A stretch of 35,417 bases of DNA from Bifidobacteriaceae bacterium (GTDB lineage Bacteria > Actinomycetota > Actinomycetes > Actinomycetales > WQXJ01): contig JAISXH010000035.1 of assembly GCA_031270825.1 (NCBI GenBank), positions 1-35,417 of the forward strand, read 5' to 3'. Of the stretch, positions 6,298 through 13,771 are shown one piece after another (position 1 is the first letter of the stretch; every line of letters begins with the position of its first letter). The translations under genes and the position numbers were made by a program. The notes under the pieces are model-generated. The model did no database searches, had not been told where the DNA came from, and saw nothing but the letters and a program-made list of their open reading frames with translations.

Positions 6298-7071
6298 GTG
6301 GATGACGAGCATTTGGACAAAGCCGCCCGGCGCGCGCAGGTCATTTCCGAGCGCCGCCGCCGTTTGCTTTTGGCCAGTTCCGAGGTGCCCGATGCCGTCT
6401 GTGGACCAGCCCCCGACCTCGCCTTGGCGCCGGGTTTGGATAGCGTCTTGCCGAGCGCGGGCGAGTGGGTGGCCGCCTATCTGTCCCTGGCCGACGAGCC
6501 CCCAACCGGCGGCCTATTGAGGTTGCTGGCGGCGCGAGAGATCAAGGTGCTGGTCCCGGCTCCGGGCCCGGCTCGGCGCACGCCGGCCCGGGCGCAGGCC
6601 GAGGCGGCGACCGAGCAGGAGACCCGGCTCCGGCCGGGGGGTTCGCCGGGTCTGGGCAGGAGGGCTGTGGCCTGGGCCCAGGTCGAGGAACAGAAGCCAG
6701 TCCGGCCAGGGGGTTCGCCGGGTCCGGCCACAAGGGCTGTGGCCTGGGCACAGGTCGAGGCCGCGACCTGCGCGCTGCCAGCCGCTCCGCCCGGTCAACT
6801 GCCAGAACCGGCGGGACCGCGTCTGGGCGAGGGCGCGCTCGAGCGTTGCCGTTTGATTCTGGCGCCGGCGCTGTCGGTGGACCGGACCGGCACCCGGCTG
6901 GGACGTGGCGGCGGTTGGTATGACCGCGCCTTGGTTCACGCCGCCAACGGCGCGCTGGTGCTGGCGGTGTGCTTTCCCTGGGAAGTCTTGGCGCAGGGAG
7001 CGCTTCCGCGTGAGAGCCACGACGTGCCCGTCGATGGCGTGCTGACCGGCCAAGGCGTCAACGTCTTTTGA
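6298..7071 (+). CDS. 5-formyltetrahydrofolate cyclo-ligase with a duplicated internal loop
   Basis: The enzyme (5,10-methenyl-THF synthetase) converts 5-formyl-THF to 5,10-methenyl-THF with ATP. The C-terminal signature LGRGGGWYDRAL is the family's ATP/substrate motif, and PVDGVLT is also conserved. The N-terminal basic segment RRRRLLLASSEVPDA and a central AAREIKVLVPAP strand fit too. At 257 residues it is about 60 longer than usual. The excess is an Ala/Gly/Pro-rich insertion around residues 95-165 containing two imperfect 24-residue copies of a segment with RAVAWAQVE. That segment appears to be a multiplied version of the loop that normally precedes the LVEP-G-P-LG region. The frame is intact, so activity is plausible. 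Confidence 0.85.
   Translation: MDDEHLDKAARRAQVISERRRRLLLASSEVPDAVCGPAPDLALAPGLDSVLPSAGEWVAAYLSLADEPPTGGLLRLLAAREIKVLVPAPGPARRTPARAQAEAATEQETRLRPGGSPGLGRRAVAWAQVEEQKPVRPGGSPGPATRAVAWAQVEAATCALPAAPPGQLPEPAGPRLGEGALERCRLILAPALSVDRTGTRLGRGGGWYDRALVHAANGALVLAVCFPWEVLAQGALPRESHDVPVDGVLTGQGVNVF
6629..6772 (+). repeat. 72-bp in-frame tandem duplication inside the cyclo-ligase gene
   Basis: Copies at 6629-6700 and 6701-6772 share TCCGGCC, GGTTCGCCGGGTC, AGGGCTGTGGCCTGGGC and CAGGTCGAGG. The period is a multiple of three, so the reading frame survives. Confidence 0.85.
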
Positions 7072-7105
7072 TCCCTCGGCCCGCCCGGCGGCGCTAGAAC
7101 GTCAA

Positions 7106-7190
7106 GCGGTGGACGGAGCCGGGCAGTGGATGGAGCCAAGCGGTAGCTGGAACCGGGCGGTGGATGGAGCCGGGCGGTGGCCGTTGCGGT
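7106..7190. repeat. 17-bp tandem repeat, five imperfect copies
   Basis: The unit GCGGTGGATGGAGCCGG repeats in uninterrupted register at 7106, 7123, 7140, 7157 and 7174, with the last copy diverged. The period is not a multiple of three, arguing against coding. Confidence 0.85.
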
Positions 7191-7464
7191 CCGGCGGGGC
7201 GGGATCGCCAGGTGGTGGCCGGAACCGCAGACGGTGGGCCTGAGTTGGGTCAATGCGTTTAGTGCCTCGGGGCCGTCCCCGACTCGGGTTTGGTTGTTGG
7301 ATGGTCTTGCCGACGGCCGGGCCGCTGGTCGATGCCGTGGACCCGAGTTCTGCCGCCTACACGCAAGGGGACGGTGATTGTGCTGATTCCGCAAGGGGAT
7401 GCAGGCCCACGGTTCCAGGCGGCCCGGACGCTCTGGTGCCTGGCTTGGCTGCCTGATCCGGATC

Positions 7465-7676
7465 GAGTTCGACGTTCTGCAGCCAATCAGCCGCCGAGTT
7501 CGACGGTTGGCAGCCTTTTCTCTGCCGAGCTCGACGGTTTGCATCCCGCCGGATCGGCGCTTGAGGCGCTGACCAGCATAAACGTGAAATGTCCCGATGC
7601 AAAACGTCGAGCTCGGCCTGATTTAGGATGCAGACCGTCGAACTCGACCCGGTTTGGGATGCAAACCGTCGAAGTC
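7465..7676. repeat. Six-site array: three direct 20-bp sites facing three inverted sites, 31-bp spacing
   Basis: The consensus GAGTTCGACGGTTTGCATCC occurs on the plus strand at 7465-7484, 7496-7515 and 7527-7546 (17, 18 and 19 of 20 matches). It occurs on the minus strand at 7595-7614, 7626-7645 and 7657-7676 (17, 19 and 19 of 20). Spacing is exactly 31 bp within each triplet, with 11-bp variable spacers, and the two outermost sites are both preceded by GGATC. The array is therefore a large dyad centred near 7570. Sites on the same helix face at three-turn spacing suggest cooperative protein binding. A mobile palindromic repeat is the alternative. Confidence 0.85.
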
Positions 7677-8003
7677 GATCCGATTGAGCCGAGGCCGCCT
7701 GGCGGGTGATTCGCCGCCTTCGGCCGACCGACTCGGCGACCTGTGCGGTCCTCCTCCCCGGGGCCGCGGGAACCCGCCGGATCCACGCCACCTCGCCGAC
7801 ATCTTTCTCGCCCGGACGCGCCGAATCCAAGCCGCCACACCACCCCGCCGGTCCCGCTTAGCGCCTAGCCGTGGCACTAATGCCAACCATCGCCCCAGGT
7901 CACGGCCATTCGGCCCCAAGAATCCACACAAGGTGACCCAACTCGGGCCAGGTGGTGGCCTTAACTGCGGGCGGTGGGTGGAATAGCGGAAAGCGTAGTA
8001 CTG

Positions 8004-8030
8004 TTAGCACTCGCAGAATCAGAGTGCCAA
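8004..8030. promoter_or_regulatory. CIRCE element (HrcA operator)
   Basis: TTAGCACTC-N9-GAGTGCCAA matches the CIRCE consensus (TTAGCACTC-N9-GAGTGCTAA) at 17 of 18 arm positions. It lies 15 bp upstream of the ruc ATG and right after a possible -10 hexamer, so bound HrcA would block transcription until heat or misfolding stress. Confidence 0.9.
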
Positions 8031-8045
8031 CCCGGGGAGACTGAG

Positions 8046-8390
8046 ATGCCGACTTACACCTACGCATGCAAGGACTGCGGACACCGCTTCGACCAGCGCC
8101 AGAGCTTCACTGACCCGGCGCTTACCGACTGCCCGCAGTGCTCCGGCGCCCTGCGCAAGGTGCTCAACTCCGTGGGCATAGTCTTCAAAGGCTCTGGCTT
8201 CTATCGCACTGATTCGCGCACCACGCCGGGGGGAGCGCTGGCCGGGAAGTCGGCTGGCGCGGAGGCCAGCTCCAGTTCCTCAGGCAGCTCCTCCGACAAG
8301 CCCGCCACTGGCTCCAGTTCAGAGGCGGCACCGAAACAACCAGCCAACACACCGTCGAAGAGCCCCGCGAAACAGCCCGCCGCCGTCTGA
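8046..8390 (+). CDS. ruc: FmdB-family zinc-ribbon protein, Ruc-type redox-regulated chaperone
   Basis: The 114-residue protein begins MPTYTYACKDCGHRFD and has a four-cysteine zinc ribbon (Cys 8, 11, 29, 32; CKDC and CPQC). A short conserved segment NSVGIVFKGSGFYRTD follows, and then a Ser/Ala/Lys/Pro-rich, surely disordered tail from about residue 60. This is the architecture of M. tuberculosis Rv0991c (Ruc), a chaperone activated by oxidation and zinc loss, whose gene is heat-induced and belongs to the HrcA regulon. The CIRCE element directly upstream agrees with that. The ATG at 8046 is chosen because GGGGAGA precedes it and the family always starts MPxYxY. The last 18 codons belong to the first copy of an 88-bp tandem repeat that continues past the stop. 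Confidence 0.85.
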   Translation: MPTYTYACKDCGHRFDQRQSFTDPALTDCPQCSGALRKVLNSVGIVFKGSGFYRTDSRTTPGGALAGKSAGAEASSSSSGSSSDKPATGSSSEAAPKQPANTPSKSPAKQPAAV

Positions 8391-8595
8391 CTGCGGCGAT
8401 TTGGCCGCTGAGCGGCCCCCGAAACAACCGGTCAACTCACGGTCGGAGCGCCCCGCGAAACAGCCCGCCGCAGTCTGACTGCGGCGATTTGGCCGCTGAG
8501 CGGCCCCCCGAAACAGCCGGCCAACTCACCGGCGAAGAGCCCCGCGAAACAACCCGCCGTCGTCTGGCTGCGGCGATTCGGGCCGCCGGGCCGTC
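8331..8595. repeat. 88-bp tandem repeat, three copies, beginning inside the 3' end of ruc
   Basis: Copies start at 8331, 8419 and 8508. Each contains CCGAAACA, CCCCGCGAAACA and GTCTG(A/G)CTGCGGCGATT. The first two also contain the hairpin GGCCGC-TGA-GCGGCC. The first copy encodes the C-terminus and stop codon of ruc; the other two lie downstream and repeat the pseudo-tail. The hairpin may serve as transcription end, but it has no T-run. Confidence 0.85.
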
Positions 8596-8652
8596 CGGAT
8601 GGTTTGTCCACAGGGCGTGGCGTTACGAGGATTGAGCTGGGACCCAGGTCGG

Positions 8653-8658
8653 TAGCCT
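8653..8658 (+). promoter_or_regulatory. -10 element of the SAF-domain gene (leaderless)
   Basis: TAGCCT, 6 nt before the GTG at 8665, with TTGAGC at 8632-8637 as a poorly spaced (15 nt) -35 candidate. Confidence 0.4.
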
Positions 8659-8664
8659 CGCAGG

Positions 8665-9339
8665 GTGGGCAGGCTGCCGGAACGTAGAACCGTCCGGGCT
8701 CTGGCTTGGCGGGCCCGGTGGGCCATTTGGGCGCTTTTCGCGGCGCTTCTGGTCCGAATAGCACTGCCCGGCGTGGTCAGCGCCGCCGGCGGCGGCGAGC
8801 CCGTTGTGGTCTTGGCTCACGATCTGGCGGCCGGGTCCCAGCTAACCGCCGTTGACCTGCGTCTGACCCGTCTTCCCGCCGCCGCGCTCCCGGACGGCGC
8901 GCTGGTGAGCGCGGACCAGGCTGTCGGCAACCGGCTGACCATCGACCTGCCCGGCGGCATGGTGCTGGTCGAATCACTCCTGTCCAGCGCAAACGTCTTG
9001 GACGGCCTGCCCGCAGGCAAAGTGGCTGCGGCGGTGCGGTTGAACGATCCCGGGATGACTGCGGTGCTGGCAGCCGGTGATCGAATCGACGTGATGGCCT
9101 CGCCCGGCCCCAGCGGATCGGGATCGATCGCACCCGCCCAGCGCCTGGCCAAGTCCGTCCAGGTTCTGGGCGTCTCTGGCCTAGGCGCGGCCGAAGACGG
9201 CGGCTCCGATCTGTTTGCTGGAGGTGCTAGCGCCACCGAATCGGGCCTGCTGCTGGTGGCTGTCAGTCCCGAGGAAGCGGCGTTGATCGGAGGCGCCGCC
9301 TCCTGGGCCCTGATCACAGCCGTCCTGGTACCCCCTTAA
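8665..9339 (+). CDS. SAF-domain (CpaB/RcpC-like) membrane-anchored protein
   Basis: The 224-residue product has a basic N-terminus, one membrane or signal segment (about residues 18-41, WAIWALFAALLVRIALPGVV), then a SAF domain (about 46-107: VVVLAHDLAAGSQLTAVDLR, then LPGGMVLVESLL). The C-terminal part has GDRIDVMAS and a final strand, as in CpaB-like proteins. SAF domains of this kind occur in Flp-pilus assembly proteins, but no other pilus genes are present. In actinobacteria a stand-alone SAF gene commonly follows the FmdB/ruc gene. A role at the outer face of the membrane is inferred. The start at GTG 8665 fits the promoter hexamer 6 nt upstream. Confidence 0.75.
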   Translation: MGRLPERRTVRALAWRARWAIWALFAALLVRIALPGVVSAAGGGEPVVVLAHDLAAGSQLTAVDLRLTRLPAAALPDGALVSADQAVGNRLTIDLPGGMVLVESLLSSANVLDGLPAGKVAAAVRLNDPGMTAVLAAGDRIDVMASPGPSGSGSIAPAQRLAKSVQVLGVSGLGAAEDGGSDLFAGGASATESGLLLVAVSPEEAALIGGAASWALITAVLVPP

Positions 9340-9391
9340 CCGTCAACCGCTGGGCGGTCGGCACCCGGCCAGGTGATCGACGGCTCGCCTT

Positions 9392-9454
9392 GGTGCCGTC
9401 CTGCCCTCCGAGCGGCTGGGCGGTCCGTGCCCGGTGCCGTCCTGCCCTCCGAGC
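9392..9454. repeat. 22-bp direct repeat, 41-bp period
   Basis: A 22-bp sequence containing GGTGCCGTCCTGCCCTCC occurs at 9392-9413 and 9433-9454, in the 178-bp gap between two convergent genes. It may contribute to hairpins, but no terminator is obvious. Confidence 0.75.
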
Positions 9455-9517
9455 AGGTTGGCAGTTGTCCTGGCGCCCTGCGGCTAACGCCGGATCGGTT
9501 GCGGTCCGGCGTGACGC

Positions 9518-9928
9518 TCACCAGTGGGGCGGGATGGCTTCGATGAACTCGTCGTCGGTCATCCCGGCCGGGCCATCGCCCCAGGCTGCTGAGCTGTCCG
9601 CCTCGGAGGCTCCGGGGAGCGGCTCAGCGGTCGCGGCCCTGGCGCGGCGGGAGAGCGCCTTGGCCGCAGGGGGGGAATCGGGCTGGGCTGGCCCGCTGCC
9701 GGCGGCGGTCTGGTTGCCAACTGCGGCGCCGCTGACCGGCGGACCTGGTTGCGTGTCGGGTGGGGCGGCATCGGGCATAACGACGCTAGGAGCAGTCGGA
9801 AGGCAACTGCCGGTAGCGGCCGGAAGGAGACCGCCAGGTGCGGCGGGAAGGCTGCCGGTGAGCTCGGCTTTGGACAAAATGGTGGCGGGCGGGGACCCCG
9901 CGCGGCGGTTGCGCCTGTTTGCGGCCAC
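9518..9928 (-). CDS. Small hypothetical protein with conserved-looking C-terminus
   Basis: The 136-residue product has a basic start (MAANRRNRRAG), a long Ala/Pro-rich low-complexity middle, and a compact acidic end AGMTDDEFIEAIPPHW whose codons show the strong G/C third-position bias of real genes here. A TAGGCT hexamer 6 nt before the GTG start supports it as an expressed leaderless gene. I do not recognise a family with certainty. A plus-strand frame covers the same DNA (9390-9935) but has no start signal or motif. The tail could be a short peptide that docks onto a partner protein; that is speculation. Confidence 0.6.
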   Translation of the reverse strand: MAANRRNRRAGSPPATILSKAELTGSLPAAPGGLLPAATGSCLPTAPSVVMPDAAPPDTQPGPPVSGAAVGNQTAAGSGPAQPDSPPAAKALSRRARAATAEPLPGASEADSSAAWGDGPAGMTDDEFIEAIPPHW

Positions 9929-9934
9929 GGGCTA

Positions 9935-9940
9935 AGCCTA
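9935..9940 (-). promoter_or_regulatory. -10 element of the small hypothetical gene (leaderless)
   Basis: TAGGCT on the minus strand, 6 nt before the GTG at 9928. Confidence 0.4.
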
Positions 9941-10134
9941 GAGGCCGTTCGGGGGGCAGAAGGATAACGGGAGTTCACGACCAGGCGAGAGATTGCCGGT
10001 GGCAGGCCCAGGCGAGAGCGGCCAAGGCACGCCAATTGGAGGGCGCCTGTGGCTACGATTACTTCCTAGGAACGCGCTGGCGAAGCGAGTTCCAACCGTG
10101 TTGACATGGGCGTCGCAGGGCGGAGAGTGGGCAA

Positions 10135-10983
10135 ATGGCGAAGGAGTCGGGGATCACGCGAATCGCCGTGTGCCAGATCGAGCCGGTGTTCGGGGAGGTG
10201 CAGCGCAACGCCGACACCACCCTGGAGGCCATCGCCGCCGCCGCCGCAGCTGGCGCGGATGCGGTCGTTCTACCAGAGCTGGCCTCGACCGGATACATGT
10301 TCGCCAACCGGGCGGAGGCATTCGAGCTGTCGCAGGAGGCAGGCCGCCATGCGGTCACCGGCCAGTGGCTCCGGGCCGCGGCCGAGCACCAGTTGATCGT
10401 GGTGGGCGGCTTCGCTGAACGCGACGGAGACGTGCTGTACAACGCCGCCTTCCTGGCGCGCCCGGACGGTCGCTGGTCGGTGTACCGCAAGGTCCACTTG
10501 TGGGATGAGGAAGCGCTCTACTTCGAACCGGGAAACCTCGGGTTTCCGGTGGTCGATCTGCCCTTCGGCCGCGTTGGCATGATGATCTGCTACGACGGCT
10601 GGTTCCCAGAGGCCTACCGGGCGCTAGCTGATTCGGGGGCGGATCTGGTGTGCGTGCCGACCAACTGGGTGCCGCTGGAGGGCCACCCCGACGGCCAGCC
10701 CGCCATGGCAACCGTCCTGGTCCGCGCAGCAGCCCACGTCAATGGCCTGGTCGTGGCGGCGGCAGACCGGGTGGGAAGGGAACGCGGCCAGGACTTTATT
10801 GGCCAATCAGTGATCGTTTCCCACACCGGTTTGGTTCTGGCCGGACCGGCCTCGTCCACGGAACCGGCCCTGCTCTGGGCAGATGTGAACCTCGGCGAGA
10901 CCCGGCGGTCGCGTGGCTGGGGGAGGTTTAACCACCTCTTGGCCGACCGCCGTCCGGACGCCTACGGTCCCAGCCGTGCCTGA
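10135..10983 (+). CDS. Carbon-nitrogen hydrolase (nitrilase superfamily)
   Basis: The 282-residue cytoplasmic enzyme has the complete nitrilase triad: Glu48 in LPELASTGY, Lys119 in YRKVHLW and Cys152 in MMICYDGWFPE. The superfamily hydrolyses amides, N-carbamoyl compounds or, more rarely, nitriles; the sequence does not fix the substrate. The ATG at 10135 is preceded by a GGCGGAGAG purine-rich site. The stop overlaps the start of the M20 peptidase gene, so the two hydrolases form a unit and may act in sequence on an amide- or carbamoyl-linked amino compound. Confidence 0.9.
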   Translation: MAKESGITRIAVCQIEPVFGEVQRNADTTLEAIAAAAAAGADAVVLPELASTGYMFANRAEAFELSQEAGRHAVTGQWLRAAAEHQLIVVGGFAERDGDVLYNAAFLARPDGRWSVYRKVHLWDEEALYFEPGNLGFPVVDLPFGRVGMMICYDGWFPEAYRALADSGADLVCVPTNWVPLEGHPDGQPAMATVLVRAAAHVNGLVVAAADRVGRERGQDFIGQSVIVSHTGLVLAGPASSTEPALLWADVNLGETRRSRGWGRFNHLLADRRPDAYGPSRA

Positions 10984-12055
10984 CCCGATCGCGCTGGCCG
11001 CCCAGCTGGTCGCCCTCGACACCGCTGGTCGCAACGAGGACCAGGCGCTGGACCTGATCGAGCCGCTGTGCGCCGCCGCTGGTTTGAGCGTGGAACGCAT
11101 TCCGTGGCGCCCCGGCCGGTCGAACCTGGTGGCGCGGTGGCGCGGCGGCGGCGATTTGGTGCTGGCCGGACACGTCGACACGGTGCCATATGACGGCCAG
11201 CGTTGGTCGCGGCCGCCCCTCGGCGGCGATGTGGTGGACGGCAACCTGGTGGGCCGGGGCGCCGCCGACATGAAAGGCGCGGTCGGGGCCATGGTTGCCG
11301 CCGCCTGCGCTGCCGCTGAGGCTGAGGTCAGGCCGTTCACATTGGTCATGACCGCCGGCGAAGAGACCGGCTGCCAAGGGGCGGCGGCCCTTCGGGACGC
11401 TCGGGTCTTGCCGGCGGACCCGATCCTGATCGTGGGCGAGGCCACCGGCAATCGGATCTTGCTGGGCCACAAGGGGGCCGTCTGGCTGAAGGTCGCCGCC
11501 ACCGGACACGCCGCCCATGGTTCGGCACCCGAATTGGGTGTCAACGCGATAGAACTCCTGGCCCGCGCCATGCAGTCGCTCAAGGCGCTGCCTGCCTCGC
11601 GCCATCCCCATTTGGGTAGGTCGACAGTTTCGGTTGGCGCCATTTCCGGGGGAAGTCAGGTCAATCTGGTGCCAGATTTGGCCGAGATGCTGGTCGACGT
11701 TCGGGTGGTGCAGGTGGACGATGCCGCCCGGGCCGCCCAGGCCATTGAGCAAGCCACAGGCAGTGGGTCGGTGCAGCGGTTTCTCGAACTGCCGAGCGTC
11801 TGGACGGACCCAGCCAGCGACCTCACCCGCCGGGTCTTCGACATAGCCGCGGTGGCAGGTCAGCCCCTCGAGCCGCAGGCCGCCGCCTATTTCACGGACG
11901 CCTCAGTGCTGGCTGACCCGATGAATCCCCGGGTCTACCTCTTTGGGCCGGGGGACCCGGCCGCTCCGCACACCGCCGACGAGAGCTGTTCCGTCGACGC
12001 CATCACTCTGGCCCGGGATGTCTATCTGGCGCTCCTGGTTCGCCTGGAGCGCTGA
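10976..12055 (+). CDS. M20-family metallopeptidase/deacylase (ArgE/DapE-like)
   Basis: The 359-residue enzyme has the M20 metal-site motifs: His66 and Asp68 in GHVDTVP, Asp98 in GRGAADMKG, the catalytic Glu129-Glu130 pair in TAGEETGCQGA, and a C-terminal His in PHTADESC. The dimerisation-domain motif ATGHAAHGS is also present. It probably removes an acyl group or residue from an N-acyl amino acid or dipeptide. I start it at GTG 10976, which overlaps the nitrilase stop by 8 nt; the frame extends up to 10913, but only through shadow sequence. The 3' end overlaps the convergent ABC ATPase gene by 53 bp. Confidence 0.85.
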   Translation: MPDPIALAAQLVALDTAGRNEDQALDLIEPLCAAAGLSVERIPWRPGRSNLVARWRGGGDLVLAGHVDTVPYDGQRWSRPPLGGDVVDGNLVGRGAADMKGAVGAMVAAACAAAEAEVRPFTLVMTAGEETGCQGAAALRDARVLPADPILIVGEATGNRILLGHKGAVWLKVAATGHAAHGSAPELGVNAIELLARAMQSLKALPASRHPHLGRSTVSVGAISGGSQVNLVPDLAEMLVDVRVVQVDDAARAAQAIEQATGSGSVQRFLELPSVWTDPASDLTRRVFDIAAVAGQPLEPQAAAYFTDASVLADPMNPRVYLFGPGDPAAPHTADESCSVDAITLARDVYLALLVRLER

Positions 12056-12803
12056 TCGTGGCGCCGGAGCGAGCGTTGAGCATGGCGATCAACTGGTCGG
12101 CCGAAGTCTCAGACCGGGCTGTGTCCAGCACCTTCGAGCCGTGGACAAACATGACGATTCGGTCGCAAATGTCCACGACATGCTGAATGTTGTGCGAGAT
12201 GAAGATGCAAGAAATTCCTCGCTCCTTCAATCCAGCCACCAGCCCCAGAACACGATCTACCGCGACCACTCCTAAAGCGTTGGTTGGCTCGTCGAGGATA
12301 ACCACTCTGGCGTTGAAGTAAATAGCGCGCGATATGGCGATTCCTTGCCGTTCCCCACCCGAACAGAACCGGGCTTCTTGGTCCACGTCGACCCGCAGGC
12401 GGAGCTCGTCCAGCATCTTTTTTGACTCGACGCGCATGGCTTTGTCGTCCAAAACCTTTAGGAAGGCAAGCCGACGGTGGAGCTCTTTTCCCATGAACAG
12501 GTTGCGAGCCACGGTGACATCGTCCGCCAGAGCTTGTTCTTGGTACACGGTTTCTATTCCCAGCGCGCGCGCCTCTTTGGGAGAACGCATCACCCGAATT
12601 TGTCCATTCACCGCTATGGTGCCGGCATCCGGCACCTCGAAGCCGGAGAGGATCTTGATCAGAGTCGACTTGCCGGCGCCGTTGTCGCCGATCAGACCGA
12701 CTATCTCGCCGCGGCCGACGTCCAGATCGACGCCCTGAAGAGCACGCACCGAGCCGAACGACTTGAAAATCCCGCGGGCGCTAAGGGCCAGGGTCTCACT
12801 CAT
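12003..12803 (-). CDS. Sugar-type ABC transporter ATP-binding protein (single domain)
   Basis: This 266-residue ATPase energises the RbsC-like permease encoded just upstream. Visible motifs are Walker A GDNGAGKS (39-46), a Q-loop in VYQEQALADD (about 88), signature CSGGERQ (147-153, atypical for LSGGQ), Walker B VVILDEP (167-173) and switch His204 in FISHN. One nucleotide-binding domain is present, whereas RbsA-type partners often have two, so it should act as a homodimer. ATG 12803 overlaps the permease stop by 4 nt and has GGAGG upstream. It is the last gene of the operon; its 3' end overlaps the convergent peptidase gene. Confidence 0.9.
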   Translation of the reverse strand: MSETLALSARGIFKSFGSVRALQGVDLDVGRGEIVGLIGDNGAGKSTLIKILSGFEVPDAGTIAVNGQIRVMRSPKEARALGIETVYQEQALADDVTVARNLFMGKELHRRLAFLKVLDDKAMRVESKKMLDELRLRVDVDQEARFCSGGERQGIAISRAIYFNARVVILDEPTNALGVVAVDRVLGLVAGLKERGISCIFISHNIQHVVDICDRIVMFVHGSKVLDTARSETSADQLIAMLNARSGATISAPGEPGAPDRHPGPE

Positions 12804-13771
12804 TGAGACCTCCTTCCGGTTCGGGAGTTGAATCGGTGGAAGGCGTAGGCGGTGACAATGATGGCGACCGCGGTCAACACATTGGTCCAGTACTCCACCA
12901 CGCCCATCATCACCAGACCGGTCGAAATGACCCGCAAGGTCAGCCCTCCCAGCAGCGGTCCCATCACGTCGCCCCGGCCACCAGTCAGCGCCACGCCGCC
13001 CACGATCGCTCCCGCCAGGGCTGTCAGCATCACCGAGTCGCCCGATTGGGGGACCGCTTGATGCGAATGGGCGACTTGGATGACTCCGGCTATGCCGCAC
13101 AGCACGCCAGACAAGGTGAACGCGAACACCCGCACCCTGGCCGTCGGTATACCCATCATCCTGGCGGCGCGGGCGTTCGATCCGACGGCCTGGAGCCAAG
13201 TCCCGACCGAGGTCTTGTTCCGCACGATGGCGAGCAGCAGCGCGATTGCGAGCAGCCAGAGCACCTGGGCGGGAACGCCGAAGAGGCGGCCGGCGATGGC
13301 GGTGAACCAGGCCTCGCTGCCTCCTTTGGGGTAGACCGAAATGGTCGCGCCCCCTAGCCCGACCAGCATCAATCCTCTGAAAGCCCACATTGTGCCCAAT
13401 GTGACGATGAAAGAGGTGACCCCGGTGCCGACCACCAAGAGTCCGTTGACCACCCCCATCAAGGCGCCGCCGGCTATCGCCGCCGCGATGCACAGCCCCA
13501 ACGGGAGCCCGGCCTTGAACAGCGCTCCCAGGATCACGCTCGACACCACGTAGATCGACCCGACCGAGAGATCCATCTCGCCCACGAGCAACACGAACCC
13601 CATCGCGATCGTGATCAGCAGGATTTCCGGCCCGAAGGTGGCCAGGACGTTCAACGATGCCGGCTTGACCAGCACGCCTTTGGTGGTGGCCGCGAACAGC
13701 AGCGTCACCAGGACCAGCAGCAGGGCTGCGATCGCGGTGTTGGAACGCGGCACTAGTCGGCGCCAATTCAT
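12800..13771 (-). CDS. RbsC-type ABC transporter permease
   Basis: The 323-residue hydrophobic protein has eight to ten membrane segments and the branched family features GEMDLSVGSIYVVSS, TLGTMWAFRGL, GSNARAARMMGI (coupling loop) and AGAIVGGVALTGGRG, typical of ribose/xylose/AI-2-type permeases. No second permease gene is visible, so it should form a homodimer. The ATG overlaps the upstream kinase stop (ATGA) and has GAGGAGG before it. It works with the lipoprotein at 16860-17873 and the ATPase at 12003-12803. Confidence 0.9.
   Translation of the reverse strand: MNWRRLVPRSNTAIAALLLVLVTLLFAATTKGVLVKPASLNVLATFGPEILLITIAMGFVLLVGEMDLSVGSIYVVSSVILGALFKAGLPLGLCIAAAIAGGALMGVVNGLLVVGTGVTSFIVTLGTMWAFRGLMLVGLGGATISVYPKGGSEAWFTAIAGRLFGVPAQVLWLLAIALLLAIVRNKTSVGTWLQAVGSNARAARMMGIPTARVRVFAFTLSGVLCGIAGVIQVAHSHQAVPQSGDSVMLTALAGAIVGGVALTGGRGDVMGPLLGGLTLRVISTGLVMMGVVEYWTNVLTAVAIIVTAYAFHRFNSRTGRRSQ

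Larger units (their letters stand above)
7072..8003. other. Repeat-rich intergenic region without a credible gene
   Basis: None of the open frames here shows a recognisable domain, a start signal or coherent composition. The region contains a 17-bp tandem repeat (7106-7190) and the symmetrical six-site array (7465-7676). 7191-7464 and 7677-7990 hold nothing I recognise apart from a possible -10 for ruc at its right end (TACTGT, 7999-8004). Confidence 0.6.

Noticed and set aside
7974-8045. 24-codon N-terminal extension of ruc
   Set aside because: It would translate the CIRCE element; the family starts at MPTYTY with a good ribosome-binding site.
9390-9935. 181-codon plus-strand frame opposite the small hypothetical gene
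   Set aside because: No start signal, no motif and poorer codon bias than the minus-strand frame.
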